A stretch of 8,826 nucleotides of DNA, taken from NCBI GenBank assembly GCA_002439705.1, contig DJPE01000096.1:80475-89300 (forward strand). The letters run 5' to 3'. The notes under the pieces were generated by a model. That model worked only from the letters and a program-made list of their open reading frames with translations, was not told the DNA's origin and did no database searches. Position 1 is the first letter of the stretch, and every line of letters starts with the position of its first letter. Below, one piece after another: positions 1 to 5,827 of the stretch. The DNA comes from Christensenella sp. UBA6420 (lineage in GTDB: Bacteria; Bacillota; Clostridia; Christensenellales; DTU072). The translations under genes and the position numbers were made by a program.

Positions 1-720
1 CCGCCCCGCCGCTTTTGTAAACCCCGTTTTTATTCCGTTTCCGCCGTTATACAGCGACAAAATCTTATTCTTATTACACCAGACTCTCGTAAGTTCGCCT
101 TTACCTACGGTAACCTTTTTCGTCCCGACAATTTTAGCGAAAACGTCGTTTTTCATAGCGAAACACCCTATTTTACACAAATCGTACGCCGAAGTGTAAT
201 GATTATCGTCGTGCAAACCGTGCGGGTTAACGAAATGCGTATCGTTTAATCCCATGGTTTCCGCCCGATAATTCATCATCTCGACGAAATTTTTTACCGA
301 ACCCGCCGTGTGAATAGCCAAAGCGGTGGCGGCGTCGTTGCCGCTACGGAGCATAAGCCCGTACAAAAGTTCTTCCACCGTATATTTATCGCCTTTTTTA
401 AGATAAACGGAACTTCCTTCCACACCTACGGCTTCGGCAGGCACCGTTACGATTTCGTCAAGCCGACAATTTTCGATGACTATAAGAGCCGTCATCGTCT
501 TCGTCGTACTCGCCATCGGTAAGCGTAAATGCGAATTACTTTCTTCGATAACTTCGTAATCGGACGCGTTCATTACTATATAAGAACTGCCTTTATTCGC
601 CGCCGAAGCGGAATTTACGTTGTAAGGAATTGCGACGGATAATGCGAAAACGCCGCAAATTAAACAAATAATTCCTATTTCGATAAAAAATCCAACACGC
701 CAGAAACGTATTTTTCCCAT
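1..720 (-). CDS. D-alanyl-D-alanine carboxypeptidase, peptidase S11, partial (3' end outside window)
   Basis: Serine DD-carboxypeptidase that removes the terminal D-Ala from peptidoglycan stem peptides outside the membrane. The 240 visible residues have no stop codon; the gene continues past the left edge. An N-terminal hydrophobic segment (about residues 8-31) and a possible AxA signal peptidase site at 38-40 indicate export. All three penicilloyl-transferase motifs are present: STTK at 71-74 (nucleophile Ser71), SGN at 126-128 and KTG at 231-233. The start at 720 is fixed by AAGGAG at 728-733, seven bases upstream, which lies inside the end of ytfJ; the two genes overlap by 46 bases, so they are probably translationally coupled. 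In Bacillus, dacB (PBP5*, spore cortex) lies near scpAB and ahead of spmA/spmB. By context this may be the DacB-type enzyme, but that assignment is inference; membership of S11 is firm. Confidence 0.93.
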   Translation of the reverse strand, partial: MGKIRFWRVGFFIEIGIICLICGVFALSVAIPYNVNSASAANKGSSYIVMNASDYEVIEESNSHLRLPMASTTKTMTALIVIENCRLDEIVTVPAEAVGVEGSSVYLKKGDKYTVEELLYGLMLRSGNDAATALAIHTAGSVKNFVEMMNYRAETMGLNDTHFVNPHGLHDDNHYTSAYDLCKIGCFAMKNDVFAKIVGTKKVTVGKGELTRVWCNKNKILSLYNGGNGIKTGFTKAAGR

Positions 721-1013
721 TTGTCTTCTCCTTGTTCTATGCTCAAAAATTTAACTCGGTCGTTTTCCAGAATTAAAAAACCGAGCGGCTTTATATTCGC
801 TCCGCCGCCGATACCGCCCGCAGGCAGTTCTTTGTTTATTTTTGGAAATTTTCCTTCGATTTCTCCGCCCGCGCAAGCAAACCCAACGCTCATTTTCGTA
901 ATCGGTATTACCGTCACGCCGTCGCTTACGATGGGATTTCCGATTACGCTTTCTATATCGAGCATATTTTTAACACCGCTTACCGCGTCTTTTAATAGTT
1001 CCGTTACTTCCAT
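675..1013 (-). CDS. ytfJ: GerW/YtfJ family sporulation protein
   Basis: Small protein of 112 residues in the YtfJ (GerW) family. In Bacillus subtilis the family member is made in the forespore and is needed for normal germination responses; its biochemical role is not settled. Recognisable family features are the N-terminal helix with IESVIGNPI (residues 20-28), the VIPITKMSVGFACAGG strand region (35-50), and the glycine-rich GGIGGG turn at 66-71, followed by the strand IKPLGFLIL (74-82). The start is supported by an AAAGGAGC ribosome site at 1019-1026. The stop codon of the upstream DUF2953 gene lies two bases before this start, and the 3' end overlaps the downstream S11 carboxypeptidase, so the three genes form one operon. 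B. subtilis also keeps ytfI (DUF2953) next to ytfJ, which supports both calls. Confidence 0.93.
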   Translation of the reverse strand: MEVTELLKDAVSGVKNMLDIESVIGNPIVSDGVTVIPITKMSVGFACAGGEIEGKFPKINKELPAGGIGGGANIKPLGFLILENDRVKFLSIEQGEDKWEKYVSGVLDFLSK

Positions 1014-1015
1014 AA

Positions 1016-1498
1016 TTAGCTCCTTTTCAACTCAATTTTTATTATCTGAAAAAATAAAAAAAATATTATATGCAAATTTATTTTTACCGTTATCCGCAGT
1101 TGGAAATAAGGTTCGTAATCGCCCTTAACCACGCGATTTTCGATAACCGCCGAACCGCTTTTTACTGTCGAAACGTAATTAAAAAATTCGACTATCGCCA
1201 ACGCAGGATATAAAAAAACGGGATTAAAACCGTCGTTTATCGTGCTTTCGAAAATCACCTTATCGGGCAATAAAAGTTTCAATGAATCTAAATTCTTTTT
1301 ATTAAGTTTCAGCTTAATTTTGCTATTTTTCTTTTGCTTTTTATCCTTTCGTTTTTTCGGCGAAAACACTAAATTCCACAGCAAGATACTAAAATACGTG
1401 TTTTTAGTCATTTTTTGCGAAAATAGATTTATTCCGACCTTAATCGGAATACAATTCAAAAATATTATTACAAAAACCGCAATAAATAAAAACACCAT
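1016..1498 (-). CDS. DUF2953 family membrane protein (YtfI-like)
   Basis: Protein of 160 residues with a hydrophobic N-terminal helix (about 1-17), a very lysine-rich stretch (about 48-69), and a hydrophobic C-terminal segment (about 139-154). This architecture, and its place immediately before ytfJ, match DUF2953 proteins such as B. subtilis YtfI. No biochemical function is known to me; the partner gene suggests a role in sporulation or germination. It seems shorter than the Bacillus homologue as I recall it. The start is uncertain: the ATG at 1496-1498 has no visible Shine-Dalgarno sequence and lies in the 3' arm of a terminator-like hairpin (1491-1517). An in-frame stop at 1502-1504 rules out an earlier start; GTG as codon 2 is an alternative. 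The stop lies two bases ahead of ytfJ. Confidence 0.75.
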   Translation of the reverse strand: MVFLFIAVFVIIFLNCIPIKVGINLFSQKMTKNTYFSILLWNLVFSPKKRKDKKQKKNSKIKLKLNKKNLDSLKLLLPDKVIFESTINDGFNPVFLYPALAIVEFFNYVSTVKSGSAVIENRVVKGDYEPYFQLRITVKINLHIIFFLFFQIIKIELKRS

Positions 1499-1517
1499 AC
1501 GTTAATAGTATGGCGTT
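1481..1517 (-). terminator. Terminator-like hairpin after scpB, overlapping the DUF2953 start
   Basis: On the minus strand, arms at 1508-1517 and 1491-1500 pair over ten base pairs (one G-U) around a seven-base loop (1501-1507). They are followed by a U-rich run (1481-1490, continuing the last two stem bases). It begins 15 bases after the scpB stop, as an intrinsic terminator would. The start codon of the next gene is inside the 3' arm, so it could instead, or also, limit translation of DUF2953. Confidence 0.6.
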
Positions 1518-1531
1518 GAAATTAGGTTTTA

Positions 1532-2215
1532 TCAGTCGATAGTTACTACGTCTTCGTCTTGCAGAAAATCGGGTGTCTCGTCGGAAAACTCTTCGAAATA
1601 TTGTTCGTCGGAATTGTCGTTTTCGTCGTAAGTCGCCGCGCTCTCCTCTTCGATACGATAAAGGTTTTCCGTGTTTTTATTGTACTTATCGGAGTTCCTT
1701 ACGTATTCCATAAGTTTGTCGTAATCGGGCAATTCGCCGAGATTATGTAATTGAAATCTTTTTAAGAAGTTGTCGTTCGTTCCGAACAAAGCGGGTCTGC
1801 CGAGAGTGTCTTTCCTGCCCACTATTTCTATAAGCTCGGCTTTCATAAGTACCCCTATCGCATAGTCGCTGCTTACGCCGCCTCTGACTTCTTCTATCTC
1901 CGCTCTCGTAATAGGCTGTCTGTACGCGATTATGGCAAGTGTCTGCAATACGGTAGCGGAAAGCTGTCTTTCCTTAATAGGTCTTAACACGTCGGCAAGC
2001 AAATCGCCGTATTTAGGGTTGGTCTGGAACTGATACGTGTCGTTGTAGCGGATAAGAATTATTCCTTTTTCTCCGCTGTATTCCGTTTCTATCTCTTTAA
2101 TTGCGTTTTTTATCTCTCTTTCTGTGTATTCCGCGCGAAAAGCGTCTTTAATTACCTGATAGGTTACGCCCTTTGCGGCGGCGAATATCAACGCCTCAAT
2201 TAAACTCTTCAACAT
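1532..2215 (-). CDS. scpB: Segregation and condensation protein B (ScpB)
   Basis: Kleisin-interacting (kite) subunit of the bacterial SMC-ScpAB condensin, which compacts and helps segregate the nucleoid. The protein has 227 residues: two winged-helix domains at about 1-75 and 83-160, with the strongly conserved segment RQPITRAEIEEVRGG (99-113) and the family signature around GRPALFGTNDNFLKRF (139-154). Beyond about residue 185 follows an acidic tail rich in Glu and Asp, which makes it somewhat longer than typical ScpB; such tails vary between species. The start at 2215 has GAGGAG at 2226-2231, about ten bases upstream, inside the end of scpA. The genes overlap by 20 bases, so production of both subunits is probably coupled. 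A terminator-like hairpin follows the stop codon. Confidence 0.97.
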   Translation of the reverse strand: MLKSLIEALIFAAAKGVTYQVIKDAFRAEYTEREIKNAIKEIETEYSGEKGIILIRYNDTYQFQTNPKYGDLLADVLRPIKERQLSATVLQTLAIIAYRQPITRAEIEEVRGGVSSDYAIGVLMKAELIEIVGRKDTLGRPALFGTNDNFLKRFQLHNLGELPDYDKLMEYVRNSDKYNKNTENLYRIEEESAATYDENDNSDEQYFEEFSDETPDFLQDEDVVTID

Positions 2216-3005
2216 CTTTAAGTAACTCCTCGTCGTTTTCTTTCATCGCGTCGTATTTATCTTCGGAACTGTGTTCGAGCAAAATATCTCCGTCGTTTTC
2301 CTGCGTAGCCTTTGCTACCTGCTTCTTTATAAGTTGCAAAATAGCAAGAAAAACGTTAATTATCTCCACTTTCGTATAAGTTTTGTCAAACAAAGAGAAG
2401 AAATTGACTTTGTTTTCCGTCCTTATCTTCGACGCAAGTTCTTTTACCTTGTCGGCTACGGTGAAAGTTTCTTTCGTTATGGTCTTCGGTTCGTTGTCCG
2501 TGCTGTGGTACTCTATCCTTTCGAGCACGAGCTTATACGCGTCCAAAAGTTTTTCCAAAGTTAGGTTTTTAGCGATAAGTTTGTAATCTTTTTCATCGTA
2601 AACCGGTTCGTTATAAAAAAGATTTATTGCTTCCATCGGTTTAAGTTTTTCAGGGAAAGACAACAACAACCTTTTCTCTACGTCGGACACGAGCTGGCGT
2701 TCCATTTCGTGCAATTCGTCTGCATAGTCGCTGAAATCTTCTTCCACTGGCAAAACTTTCGACGATTTTATTTCGATAAGCGTCGCCGCCATAATAATAT
2801 ACTGAGCTACGTATTCGTAGTCTAATTCCCTGAGATTTTTGACGTATTCGACGTATTGACGGGTAATATCGCTGACGAAAATCTCCATTACGTTGATTTT
2901 CGACTCTCTGACCATATTTACAAGCAAGTCGATAGGTCCGTCGAACGCCTGATTATCAATATGGAATTTTACGTCTTCGAGCGTGCTGTTAAGAAACGAT
3001 GCCAT
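2196..3005 (-). CDS. scpA: Segregation and condensation protein A (ScpA, kleisin)
   Basis: Kleisin subunit that bridges the SMC head domains and binds an ScpB dimer. The protein has 269 residues from the chosen start. The N-terminal domain has the conserved FDGPIDLL (21-28) and the helix AATLIEIKSSKVLP (73-86). The middle is acidic and helical, and the C-terminal winged helix (about 181-236) carries VNFFSLFD...KVEIINVFLAILQLIK. An in-frame ATG exists 16 codons earlier (3053), but I place the start at 3005: it forms a TAATG stop/start overlap with the M50 gene, and it puts FDGPIDLL close to the N-terminus as in the family. The extension would lie inside the M50 coding region. Only a weak G-rich sequence precedes the ATG, consistent with re-initiation after the M50 stop. 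The gene overlaps scpB by 20 bases. Confidence 0.96.
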   Translation of the reverse strand: MASFLNSTLEDVKFHIDNQAFDGPIDLLVNMVRESKINVMEIFVSDITRQYVEYVKNLRELDYEYVAQYIIMAATLIEIKSSKVLPVEEDFSDYADELHEMERQLVSDVEKRLLLSFPEKLKPMEAINLFYNEPVYDEKDYKLIAKNLTLEKLLDAYKLVLERIEYHSTDNEPKTITKETFTVADKVKELASKIRTENKVNFFSLFDKTYTKVEIINVFLAILQLIKKQVAKATQENDGDILLEHSSEDKYDAMKENDEELLKDVEEFN

Positions 3006-3700
3006 TACGCCACCACCAAACCTATAAGGATATTTATTATCCTGTTTACCCAATAGAAAATATCGAGATACGATAAACCGACCGAACGGAAAACGTTACC
3101 TAACACGACCAACGCAAGGATGCACCAACTGCCGTACCTGTACATAAATCTCGAATAACCGTTGCCGGGCTTCAAGAACACGTCCAACAAACGAAATCCG
3201 TCCAACGGATAAAACGGCAACAAGTTGAAAAACGCCAACATAAAGTTGATATTTATCGAAAACATCAGGAAATAATACCCTAACATCTGGAATATATATA
3301 TCGTCGAATTGACGTACACGGTAAAGAACGGATAAAAGAAATACAGCAAAAGCAGTCCCAGACCGCACAGAACAAAGTTCGTAGCGACGCCTGCGAAAGA
3401 CACGAAAACCATATCTCTTTTCGGGTGTTTGAAGTTAGCGGGGTTTATCGGTACGGGTTTAGCCCAACCGAAGCCTACGAGAACTATTAAAATCAGACCT
3501 ATCGGGTCGAAATGCGCCGCAGGGTTAAGCGTAAGTCGATTAGCATTCTTCGCCGTGGGGTCGCCGCACAGTAAAGCGACGTATCCGTGCGCTATTTCAT
3601 GCAGTATTATGGCAATACCCGCCGCAATGACGAGCGCTAATACGCATATGATAATTTCGGGCAAAGAAGCCCCGCTTTTCAACAAACTGTATAAAAACAT
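3005..3700 (-). CDS. Site-2 protease family M50 zinc metallopeptidase
   Basis: Integral membrane zinc protease of 231 residues. The HEIAH motif (34-38) on the first long membrane helix supplies two His ligands and the catalytic Glu; the downstream NLLPFYPLDG (159-168) supplies the probable third ligand, Asp167. About five hydrophobic segments are visible. There is no PDZ domain (unlike RseP) and no CBS domain (unlike many SpoIVFB proteins), so it belongs with the compact YwhC-like site-2 proteases, whose substrates are mostly unknown. Members are commonly found just before scpA in Clostridia. I use the ATG at 3700, with AAGAGG at 3706-3711, rather than the longer start at 3778, which adds 26 residues with no ribosome site. 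Its stop overlaps the scpA start (TAATG). A terminator upstream (3791-3825) implies that transcription of M50-scpA-scpB starts between the two. Confidence 0.93.
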   Translation of the reverse strand: MFLYSLLKSGASLPEIIICVLALVIAAGIAIILHEIAHGYVALLCGDPTAKNANRLTLNPAAHFDPIGLILIVLVGFGWAKPVPINPANFKHPKRDMVFVSFAGVATNFVLCGLGLLLLYFFYPFFTVYVNSTIYIFQMLGYYFLMFSININFMLAFFNLLPFYPLDGFRLLDVFLKPGNGYSRFMYRYGSWCILALVVLGNVFRSVGLSYLDIFYWVNRIINILIGLVVA

Positions 3701-3705
3701 TTTTA

Positions 3706-3711
3706 CCTCTT
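3706..3711 (-). promoter_or_regulatory. Ribosome binding site of the M50 peptidase
   Basis: AAGAGG on the minus strand, five bases before the ATG at 3700. It selects this start over the longer in-frame start at 3778, which has no comparable site. Confidence 0.75.
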
Positions 3712-3715
3712 GTAA

Positions 3716-3744
3716 ATGATACCAATTATAACTAAAAAAGTCAA
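3716..3744 (-). promoter_or_regulatory. Candidate sigma-A promoter of the M50-scpA-scpB unit
   Basis: Minus-strand TTGACT (3739-3744), a 17-base spacer and TATCAT (3716-3721) match the housekeeping consensus at ten of twelve positions. The site lies between the terminator of the upstream carboxypeptidase and the M50 start, where a promoter is expected. One caution: the -10 box ends only 15 bases before the ATG, so the transcript would begin within or beside the ribosome site. The region is very AT-rich, and another TATAAT sequence (3725-3730) could act as a -10 box. Confidence 0.35.
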
Positions 3745-3790
3745 TTATTATATAATTATTAGAAACAGACAAAATCACATTTATTTACGG

Positions 3791-3825
3791 AGAAAAAAAC
3801 AAGTCGGACGGCATAACCGTCCGAC
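3791..3825 (-). terminator. Rho-independent terminator after the DacF-type carboxypeptidase
   Basis: On the minus strand a perfect nine-base stem (3817-3825 with 3803-3811) closes a five-base loop. A run of mostly T (3791-3802) follows. It lies about 24 bases past the stop codon of the carboxypeptidase and separates it from the M50-scpAB unit. Confidence 0.92.
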
Positions 3826-3848
3826 CGTTTTAAGAAGGAAACGTTTTA

Positions 3849-5033
3849 TTACTTTAACCAGTTTTTTAATACTTTTTCCAAAGCGTCGGCAAATTTTTGT
3901 TTCTTTATATCGTTTTTCGAAAAAATCTGCGCTTCGCTTACGATAGTACCGTTCTTATCCGTGACCGTGATTTTTCCCAAAGGCGTATCTTTCGATATGG
4001 GAGCCGTCAAGTTATCGTACAATTCGACTTCGACGAACTCTTCCGTAGCAAGACCTTTCCTCGTAAAATACTTCACGTCTTTATCGACGTACAATTCTAT
4101 GGGTTCGTCCTTTGCTTTTTTAACGGTTATTTTATCGGGTATAGCGTCGCCTTTCTTTATAATCGTTCTTACTTCGTAGTTGGCGAACGCATAATTAAAC
4201 ATATCGGTCATTTCTTTGAAACGGGCTTTACTGTTTTCCGCGCCGAGTACGGTCGCTACTATTCGCATATCGCCTACTTTCGCGCTTGCGGATAAACAAT
4301 GTTTCGCCGCGTCCGTGTATCCGGTTTTACCCGAATCGCAATTTTTATAAAAACGTATCAATTTGTTCGTGTTCACCATTTCGGTCACTCTTCCGTCGGG
4401 ATGAGTATAATTTTCCATCCATATACCGGAATATTCGTAATACTTTTCGTGCGAAAGCAACTTCCTGAACATTACCGATACGTCTTTTGCCGTAGAATAC
4501 TGTTCGCCCGAACCGGGTAATCCCGTCGCATTGCAAAACAACGTGTTGTTCATTCCCAATTCTTTGGCGTAAGAGTTCATTTTTTCGACAAACGTATCGA
4601 TATTGCCCGAAATTCGTTCGCCTAACGCCGTCGCCGCGTCGTTTGCGCTACATACGATGACTCCTTTAATAAGGTCGGTTACGGGGTAATCGGTTCCGCT
4701 GTCCAAAAACATCTGCGAACCGCCCATTCCCGAAGCGTAATCGCTTACGGTTATCATTTCGTCGAGCGATAAATTCCCTTTGTCTATTTCTTCAAAAGTA
4801 ATGAGCAAGGTCATAATCTTGACCATACTTGCAATCGGATATCTTTCGTCGGAATTTTTGTCGAGAATAACCGTTCCCGTGTCGTAATCTACCATATAAG
4901 CCGCGCGAGAACCGTACGACGAAGCGTCGAAACCGCCTGCGGGCATAGCAGCGTAAGCCGCTCCCGCTATCGGTAAAGCGCATACAGTCGTCATTATCGC
5001 GGCAAGAAAAATTATTAAAAAAACTTTCTTCAT
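3849..5033 (-). CDS. dacF: D-alanyl-D-alanine carboxypeptidase, DacF type (peptidase S11 with PBP5 C-terminal domain)
   Basis: Exported serine DD-carboxypeptidase of 394 residues, complete. It has a signal peptide with a hydrophobic core (about 4-24) and an AYA site near 26-28. The transpeptidase-like domain carries SMVK (69-72, nucleophile Ser69), SAN (129-131) and KTG (236-238). A PBP5_C-type beta domain spans roughly 288-375. The C-terminus (about 376-394) forms a cationic amphipathic helix, the usual membrane anchor of low-molecular-weight PBPs. The start at 5033 has AAGGAG at 5042-5047, eight bases upstream, and a strong terminator follows the stop. It sits after a SpoIIM-like gene. In Bacillus and Clostridium dacF belongs to a sporulation locus, but there spoIIAA follows, and here it does not, so the dacF symbol is tentative. 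S11 membership is firm. Confidence 0.92.
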   Translation of the reverse strand: MKKVFLIIFLAAIMTTVCALPIAGAAYAAMPAGGFDASSYGSRAAYMVDYDTGTVILDKNSDERYPIASMVKIMTLLITFEEIDKGNLSLDEMITVSDYASGMGGSQMFLDSGTDYPVTDLIKGVIVCSANDAATALGERISGNIDTFVEKMNSYAKELGMNNTLFCNATGLPGSGEQYSTAKDVSVMFRKLLSHEKYYEYSGIWMENYTHPDGRVTEMVNTNKLIRFYKNCDSGKTGYTDAAKHCLSASAKVGDMRIVATVLGAENSKARFKEMTDMFNYAFANYEVRTIIKKGDAIPDKITVKKAKDEPIELYVDKDVKYFTRKGLATEEFVEVELYDNLTAPISKDTPLGKITVTDKNGTIVSEAQIFSKNDIKKQKFADALEKVLKNWLK

Positions 5034-5139
5034 ATTTTCATCTCCTTAGTGATAGTGTCTTATAATCTCCAAAAAATATTCGTCGAAAATAAAAATTATC
5101 TCCGAAAAAGAAAAATAAAGCGGTTTTACAAATTACGAA

Positions 5140-5748
5140 TTAAAAAATCAGCGTTAAAATTACGATAACGACCGCCGAATAAATAAGATTAAACGCGAGT
5201 ATCTTCCATAAAAACGATTTTATAGTCCTTAATACGCCGCAAGCCGATAGCCGCAACGGCACTATCTGCGTTATTTTTTTGCCGCAGGTTCTCGTAAACT
5301 CGGAAAGGATAATTAAATATCTGCAAAATATCAATAAATTAACTATATAAAGCGGCAAATATAAGCATATCAATAAAATAAACCCCGAAACGGAAGCCAA
5401 CACCGCCGCTATCGCCAGTCCTATAATATACTTCGTGAAAAATAATACAACAGCGAAGTTTCCTACGACAAAAACTATGAAATTAAAACTCAATAACCAG
5501 CTTAAAAAGTATACTGCAGCCGAGAAAAACGCTATTTTTATGAAGAAAAACAAATATCCGAATTCCCCGTCGGATATTTCCGTTATTATATTCGAGTCGA
5601 ATTCTTTTCCGCAAGTCGAAGTCAAAGCGGTAATTATTCCGATAATCACCGCAACGAGAACGACTAAATAAAAATACTTGTTATTTTCTATCGAGCGTTT
5701 TACGCTTCTCGTCACTTCGGCGAATTTGAATTTCAGTTTGACAAACAT
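5140..5748 (-). CDS. Six-helix membrane protein, probable SpoIIM-like
   Basis: Polytopic membrane protein of 202 residues. A cationic N-terminus (about 1-24) is followed by hydrophobic helices at roughly 25-43, 65-88, 89-107, 109-128, 129-149 and 181-201. Length, helix count, the KYIIGLAIA segment (106-114) and the later LPLYIVNLL (131-139) resemble SpoIIM/DUF95 proteins, in which a Lys-x-x-x-Gly helix is followed by an LP...N motif. SpoIIM works with SpoIID and SpoIIP in septal peptidoglycan removal during engulfment. The call rests on pattern and on its setting between spoIVB and a dacF-type gene, so an unrelated membrane protein is possible. A TCGK motif occurs twice (45-48 and 154-157), just after the first helix and between the fifth and sixth. 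No Shine-Dalgarno sequence precedes the ATG; a sigma-E-like promoter match lies just upstream. Confidence 0.5.
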   Translation of the reverse strand: MFVKLKFKFAEVTRSVKRSIENNKYFYLVVLVAVIIGIITALTSTCGKEFDSNIITEISDGEFGYLFFFIKIAFFSAAVYFLSWLLSFNFIVFVVGNFAVVLFFTKYIIGLAIAAVLASVSGFILLICLYLPLYIVNLLIFCRYLIILSEFTRTCGKKITQIVPLRLSACGVLRTIKSFLWKILAFNLIYSAVVIVILTLIF

Positions 5749-5753
5749 ATTCT

Positions 5754-5780
5754 ACGTTATGCCGTCACAACGAAAAATAT
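5754..5780 (-). promoter_or_regulatory. Possible sigma-E-type promoter before the SpoIIM-like gene
   Basis: Minus-strand ATATT (5776-5780), 14 bases, then CATAACGT (5754-5761) resembles the mother-cell sigma-E pattern (ATATT, about 14 bases, CATACAAT), with five of eight positions matching in the -10 box. It lies between the spoIVB terminator and the start codon at 5748. The -10 box ends only five bases from the ATG, so if used the mRNA would be almost leaderless, in keeping with the missing ribosome site. Confidence 0.25.
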
Positions 5781-5797
5781 GTCGATTTTTGCCGAAT

Positions 5798-5823
5798 AAA
5801 TAAAAAACGGGCGTTATAGCCCG
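5798..5823 (-). terminator. Rho-independent terminator after spoIVB
   Basis: On the minus strand a five-base GC-only stem (5819-5823 with 5808-5812), extended by one G-U pair, closes a six-base loop. A T-rich run with six consecutive T follows (5798-5807). The stem begins only four bases past the spoIVB stop codon, so it closes that transcript before the SpoIIM-like gene. Confidence 0.82.
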
Positions 5824-5827
5824 CTAA

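Noticed and set aside
721..1128. Plus-strand open frame of 135 codons
   Set aside because: It lies opposite ytfJ and the end of the DUF2953 gene, both recognisable families with ribosome sites or operon spacing. Its product shows no known motif.
3006..3053. Longer scpA start at 3053
   Set aside because: It adds 16 residues encoded within the M50 gene. The TAATG junction at 3005 and the family N-terminus favour the shorter form.
3701..3778. Longer start of the M50 peptidase at 3778
   Set aside because: It has no ribosome site, and the extra 26 residues would cover the AT-rich promoter region. The ATG at 3700 has AAGAGG at good spacing.
3897..4295. Plus-strand open frame of 132 codons
   Set aside because: It is antisense to the C-terminal half of the DacF-type carboxypeptidase, has no ribosome site and gives a protein of unnatural composition.
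5034..5139. Possible promoter of the DacF-type gene in the 106-base gap (TATAAG about 20 bases before the ribosome site)
   Set aside because: No acceptable -35 box lies 16-18 bases upstream for sigma-A, and no good sigma-F, -G or -E pair fits. I also see no convincing terminator for the SpoIIM-like gene there.
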